64,000 nt of DNA. Origin: Dioscorea cayenensis subsp. rotundata. Lineage: Eukaryota; Streptophyta; Magnoliopsida; Dioscoreales; Dioscoreaceae. The stretch is from positions 10,362,333 through 10,426,332 of the forward strand of contig NC_052489.1 in the NCBI RefSeq assembly GCF_009730915.1, read 5' to 3'. Below, piece by piece: positions 59,270 to 64,000 of the stretch (within the stretch, counting starts at the first letter, position 1; each line of letters begins with the position of its first letter). Both the position numbers and the translations under genes were made by a program. Under the pieces are notes generated by a model. That model was not told the origin of the DNA, made no database searches, and saw nothing but the letters and a program-made list of their open reading frames with translations.

Positions 59270-60185
59270 TTTTATTCTTAGTTAATGGCCAATATCTCAC
59301 ATGGGATTTTTCATTAGACTCACTGATTAAAATGATTGATACTTAAATGCCCAAAAACAAGCTTGGAAATTCTTAAGTGGAAAACGTCAAAAATTACTTT
59401 CGGGCCAATACAAGGTCCAATACTGGCTTATACTCTAGAATGGATGGGAGATATTTTGACAATGCGCCCCTTAATGGATTTGACAGTTTTATTATCAGAT
59501 AGATGGTTTATGGAATTCTTATAGCAACATATTCAAATTATTTTCTTGATATGTGTTAACCTCCTCGTTTATCCATCAATTTAATTTTCTGTTTCATGGA
59601 GAAAGGTGATCCAATGAAAAGTTGCATGTCTGTAAATATTGAGAATGACCAAATGCTTGCTGCTCCGGCGCTCTTTGAGGTATCCATTTAACATTTACCA
59701 ATATAGTGATGATGTTTTGAAGTAATAAAAGCTCTTTTCTCTCCTATTCTTCTGCAAGCAAAGTTTCTTTAAGTTCTTGAAGATATTTCCAGCATATGTC
59801 TTCAAATCTTACCAATCTTTTGGCATGGAGATCGATAGCTTGACAGAAAGTATTTATTGTGCTCACTGTAGTGTGAAAAAAATTACACTTTAACACTTTC
59901 AACGATTATAAACAATCCCACGATACTGAAAAATCATTTTGAGTGTAATACATATGAAAAAGCGAACTGAAACTGAAAGGCCTATATAACAGATCATTTA
60001 GATGGAGGTAGTGTCTCTGACCATGTGTATCATCTTACAAACATTCTTTAAATTAATTAAGTATGGTTGCTGACAACCTAACTGCACGTTATTCTGCATA
60101 TTTTATAGCTATTTTGCATGTCTTATTGAGCACGTACATCAATGTATTTAGAACGTAGATTAGGATTTTTCCAAAACCTCATCTT
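59270..60185. other. Intergenic region and 3' flank of the permease gene
   Basis: No gene seen. It includes the probable 3' UTR of the permease just below 60186 on the minus strand; no confident polyadenylation signal was chosen. Confidence 0.6.
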
Positions 60186-62047
60186 TCAGTAAGTGGAACG
60201 GAATGGCTTATAGTTTTTCAGGTCGAAAACCACTCCAGCCACAGAGCCACTTGCTGCTGCAAGAGAGACAATAAGGCAAGTGACACTCAATAACTGAAGC
60301 CCAAGCCACCGTCCTGTCCACTTTCTGATCTTCTTCTGCTCAATATACATCTCAACAGGGAAGTATACCGTCAGTGGCCAGAATGAGAAAGCCCCAAGTA
60401 ACCCGACCACGTCATTGAAGAATGGCATCAACATGGAGATGACCGTTACCACAACAACAAACACTGTTCGCCAAACAAGCCGGAAGAGGTTGAGCTTGTA
60501 TTTACCAATAAGAGGGATCTTGACCTCATAATCATGAGTGATGAACTCACTCTTGGGCCACCTTTGAATGCAATATTTCTCGACAAAAGCAAACAATGGT
60601 TGGCAGTATACTTGGTAAGCACCGACAAGGTGGACGACTATTGCCACATTAGCGATGTCCAGGAGCCAATAGGGGTTGTAGAAACCAAAGCCTGTGAGCA
60701 AGTTCCCTGGGGCATCATCCCCAAAGGCAGCATATCCCATGCAACCACAGAGAAGATAAAATGTGGTGGTAACAATGATGCTTAGAAGTGTGGCTTTCTT
60801 CATGGTCTTGTTTTCCGCAGGTGGAGATTTGACTGTGTCCTACAAGCGTGCAAATTAATCAAAGCTCATTTATGCATGGTTCAATGGGTTATTCAAGCAT
60901 GTCAAGGTTTTAGATGAATACTTGAATTTCAAGTAGGATGATAGAGTACGAATAGGCGAAAGCAATGTCTCCTAAAGCTTGCAAGTTTCTCCATATCTTC
61001 TGAGTTGGAGTAATTACTGTTCCACTGCTTGTTACAGTCCCAATAGTGATGCCCATCGCACTCCCTCCGAAATGACCATTCTCTGCATAATCCAAACAAG
61101 TATATGGATTCGCAGTTTAATTACCAGCTGGTACGTTTACATGTTTTGATTCATGCATATATTATAAACTACTATGCACCAAATATTTACACAGCTTGAG
61201 TATTCAGGTTCTGTATATAAGAAATTTGCAGATGGACACACAATTTGGAATTATCTCCTTTATCATATCAATGATTGGTTAAGTAAATACCTGCAACCAT
61301 GCTGATTCCTAAGCTTAACCCCACGGTCGAGTACGTAAAGGACATGACTGCAGCCACAATGGACAGCCACCAAACTTGATCAAAATCAGGAATTTGTGAG
61401 AAAATGATCTCTATAATCCCAAACATGATCATGTACATGTTGCTGGACATGTGACATGGGTTCTTTCCTCCACTGGCATGAAAGCAATTGGATCTCTTTA
61501 CCGCCCTATGATAAATTAAAGAAGATTCATATCATTAGAACTTGTGGCCTGTTAGTGTCCACGTCTAATAGTATAAAAGATTCTCTATCATATTGTACTA
61601 CTTTATAAAAGTGCTAGTTAGTGCTTAGAACTCACATCATACTGATTGAAGCTGCTATAGTGTAACCGATGGCTGTGCCGAAGAGATTAATGTACTGAAT
61701 AGAGCCACACAGTGTCACCTTTGTGCTGCCTGTGTGATTCATGCATACAAGTTGAGTTTATTTTGTTATTTCTGTTATGTTTGTAGCTACATAGATCTTT
61801 AACATGTACTTACTCAAGTTGGCCCTGACTGCATCCATGTAGGTTGGGTTTCTCTTCCCGGTGAGCGGATCACCGCTTCTGTAGCAATCTGCAAGGAGAT
61901 TGGATGTGTAATAGATCACAAAGGCGAAAAGCACCATCACCATTGGCCCGGCAATCCAGCCAAGTTGTGCTATGGCCCAGGCCAGAGATAGAACTCCAGA
62001 GCCAATCACTGCTGTTATTATGTGTGAACTCGCAGTCCAAACGTTCC
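60186..62047 (-). CDS. AAP: Amino acid permease, AAP family (AAAP superfamily), exon 1 outside window
   Basis: Plasma-membrane proton/amino acid symporter. Exons on the minus strand: 62047-61814, 61729-61636, 61505-61291, 61082-60922, 60839-60186 (stop TGA 60188-60186). All four introns are GT-AG and all codon phases join without a break, giving about 451 residues; the usual family length is about 480-490. The missing start, some 35-45 residues, must lie upstream, since the first exon here begins inside a Gly codon before NVWTASSHIITAVIGSGVLS. Family signatures: LAWAIAQLGWIAGP, SQIPDFDQVWWLSIVAAVMS, KIWRNLQALGDIAFAYSYS, GYAAFGDDAPGNLLTGFGFY, MPFFNDVVGLLGAFSFWPLT and the C-terminus NYKPFRSTY. 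Around ten membrane spans are visible, about eleven being typical. It resembles the AAP2/AAP3/AAP6 type more than lysine/histidine or proline transporters. The only intact host gene seen. Confidence 0.95.
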
Positions 62048-62840
62048 CTGTTTTATTGAAATATGAAGATATATGCTACATCAACAATCAAGAGTTTCCT
62101 ATTCAAGAAAGCTTGTTTGACAAAATACCATTATCAACAATCCATGATTAATTTTATTTATGTCTAACGACACCCTTTAAAAGGAGTATCCACTTAATAA
62201 TGCCAACTTTTTTAGTTGATTCCTTTTATGAAATGAAAACTTCAAATCTGTCTTTTAACATATTTTTTGGGTCTTACTTGCATGAATGTGTAGGAATCTT
62301 TTTCCAACAATTTGTGAATTCCTATTATATACTGCACACTTTAGTCTAAAGTTTGGAAAATGAATATTTCACAACTAGTGATACTATTTCTATATATTGG
62401 ATACTAATAGTGATACTATTTCTATGAATTGGGCATAAATAGATTTCTCAATAAAGATAATGATTATTATTCTAATAAAAATTTGTAAAGAAATTTCTTT
62501 TTAGTTATTTTCTGAGTCAAAAATGTTTGCATATCTAATTGGGGCTGGTTAGGTTTTAGCTTGATTATTATTTTGTTTCTTAATATTTTTCGTTAAATAA
62601 ATAGCATAAATTATATATATATTTATATTATACATGCAATTAATTCCTAGTTAGTTAATAGTTAGTTCACTTAATTTAACCTTGTTTATCAATTACTCGA
62701 TACAATAGTTCGATTTTAAGTGAATCATCACATATTTTATTGGGTTAGAACCAGTTACATGAGATTACCCATCAATATGGTTTTATGCACACTGATTTTT
62801 ATTCAACCCAATCATTTTTAAATTGTATTCTATTTCAGAT
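62048..62840. other. Probable first intron / upstream sequence of the permease gene
   Basis: AT-rich, no exon found. A first exon ending before the split Gly codon was looked for on the minus strand through to 64000 and not found. Confidence 0.55.
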
Positions 62841-62844
62841 GATT

Positions 62845-62960
62845 GGTAATGTCACAGTTGTAAAAAGCTGAATGATAAGACATTTGACTTTAATGTAACA
62901 GACCGAGGGTTCAATTCTCTCCCAATGTATGGTTAAATAATAAAATAGTGAGTGTGAGTG
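62845..62960 (+). mobile_element. Candidate tRNA-derived SINE
   Basis: AGCTGAATGATAAGACA resembles a decayed pol III A box region, and GAGGGTTCAATTCTC fits a B box (consensus GGTTCGANNCC) about 35 bases later. An AT-rich TATA repeat tail follows (62980-63014). No cloverleaf forms, so it is not a functional tRNA. Target duplication not determined. Confidence 0.5.
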
Positions 62961-62975
62961 ATTTGCGCACATTGT

Positions 62976-63016
62976 ATATAAATATATATATTTTTATATA
63001 TATATATATATATATT
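62976..63016. repeat. TA microsatellite
   Basis: TATATAAATATATATATTTT followed by a (TA) run. Follows the SINE-like sequence. Confidence 0.85.
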
Positions 63017-63241
63017 GATGGGTAATGTTTACAGTTTTTGAGCTCTCCTAAACAAATTTCTTTTATCACTAGCTTAATAGCAAAGTATTAGAACTTACCT
63101 AAAACTTCCTATTTTTCCTGTAGAATTAAATTTTCATCTTAATACTCCTTTGTCTATCACTTATCATTAACATATTATTTTAGATAATCTTTGGATTTTC
63201 AGGAATAATCTAAAAAATTTTATACATGTCCTTCGTACCCT

Positions 63242-63760
63242 TAGGGCTGGTAACGGGGCGGAAAATCTCCGATCCCCGCGGGGACCCAACCCGATGGGGA
63301 CAAGGATTCCCCGGTTCATTCCCCCCGTGGGGGCGGGGACGGGGGCCAATCCGTCCTCGTTTGTTAAATGGGATGGGGACGGGGATGGGGATTGCTATCC
63401 CCGCCCCGTGGGGTCCCATCCCCGGTTAAAAATAAAATATATATATATATATATATAAATTTTTAATTTAAATTATTTACAATTTTACCATTTTATAAAT
63501 TATATCATTAAATTTCGATTTGAAGTATTTTGTTTTTGTAAATTTTGTTTTGTTGAGCTTTATTTTGAATGATTTTTATGTTTATCATGTGTGTTAGTGT
63601 GTATTAGTATTAGATTTTTTTTTTTAAAATCAAACAAAACTTATAGATATATACGGATCCCCGCGGGGATGGGGACGGGGAGATAAACCCCCCCCCCCGG
63701 GTCGGGGAGTCAGGGATGGGGATTCCCTGTCCCCGACTATCGGTCCCGTTACCAGCCCTA
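63242..63760. mobile_element. GC-rich MITE, hAT-like, with 16-bp terminal inverted repeats
   Basis: The left end TAGGGCTGGTAACGGG (63242-63257) is the exact reverse complement of 63745-63760. Flanking octamers CGTACCCT (63234-63241) and CCTACCTT (63761-63768) agree at 6 of 8 positions, as expected for an old hAT duplication. Both ends hold GGGGACGGGGATGGGG-type subterminal repeats in opposite orientation around an AT-rich core with an (AT) run (63440-63458). No transposase. If the ends are taken one step inwards a TA duplication (Tc1/mariner type) would also fit. The reading frames here are chance products of the GC repeats. Confidence 0.78.
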
Positions 63761-63768
63761 CCTACCTT

Positions 63769-64000
63769 TACCAACTGTTTTCACAAAAAAATAAATCTAC
63801 TAGCAAAATTCTTGGTCTTTCAAATACTATTCTTCATCTTTTACATACTACTTCTCAAGTATAGAAGCCACACATCGTGAAATATTTCATCAAATTAAAC
63901 GAGATAGAAAAATTAAATTTTTAGAAATAAAGTTAAAATTTTGAAAATATAAGAAGCATAATTGGAAACGGAATCAGTAGAAAAAAATGAAAAATAAATA
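63769..64000. other. AT-rich sequence, nothing recognised
   Basis: No ORF, exon or repeat supported. Confidence 0.6.

Noticed and set aside
62885-62925. tRNA gene
   Set aside because: The GGTTCAATTC arm is present but no acceptor, D or anticodon stems form; better explained as a SINE remnant.
63210-63429. Gly/Pro-rich open frames near 63.2-63.4 kb
   Set aside because: They arise from GGGGACGGGGATGG repeats at the end of the MITE on both strands.

Overview
This is nuclear DNA of a flowering plant, in a stretch dominated by old, nested LTR retrotransposons. The plant origin rests on Ty3/gypsy elements whose primer-binding sites match the 3' end of plant tRNA-Asp, an L1-type LINE with a plant-style zf-RVT/RNase H end, and one host gene with plant intron structure: an AAP-type amino acid permease on the minus strand at 60186-62047 (5 exons visible, first exon beyond the window). 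The species cannot be named from the sequence.

Layout. 1-5026: 3' part of element A (+; gag end, protease, spacer, ORF3, LTR piece). 5027-8664: element A2 (-; gag-protease, PBS, 5' LTR). 8665-9937: unassigned repeat-like DNA. 9938-19283: element B (-), flanked by a perfect 5-bp target duplication (AGCAC) and itself interrupted by a solo LTR (11689-13535). 19289-28340: a Russian-doll nest: a second-family element received solo LTR E (TSD AAGAA), E received the 3' end of element C, and C's LTR received solo LTR D (TSD TATTC). 28341-36681: second-family element F with its own solo-LTR guests. 36682-37345: the only integrase scrap in the window, next to an ORF3 scrap. 37346-45386: LTR pieces and element H, whose gag region is triplicated in tandem. 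45387-49693: AT-rich DNA, protease scrap, LTR pieces. 49694-55571: element G (-; TSD CATAT), inserted in the 3' UTR of an older copy K. 56290-59268: two LINE fragments. 60186-62047: AAP gene. 62840-63760: a SINE-like sequence and a GC-rich hAT-like MITE.

Main theme. The commonest family here (A, A2, B, G) has LTR - tRNA-Asp PBS - gag - protease - hairpin - about 1.3 kb spacer - ORF3 - 3' UTR - PPT - LTR, and no reverse transcriptase, RNase H or integrase between its parts. B and G have target duplications, so the compact form moved as such, presumably using enzymes from a relative. A conserved protease C-terminal tail stands where pol would start, ORF3 is preceded by a conserved splice-acceptor-like sequence, and the LTRs carry palindromes just upstream of a TATTTAA box. 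All retroelement ORFs are now broken; the permease looks intact.
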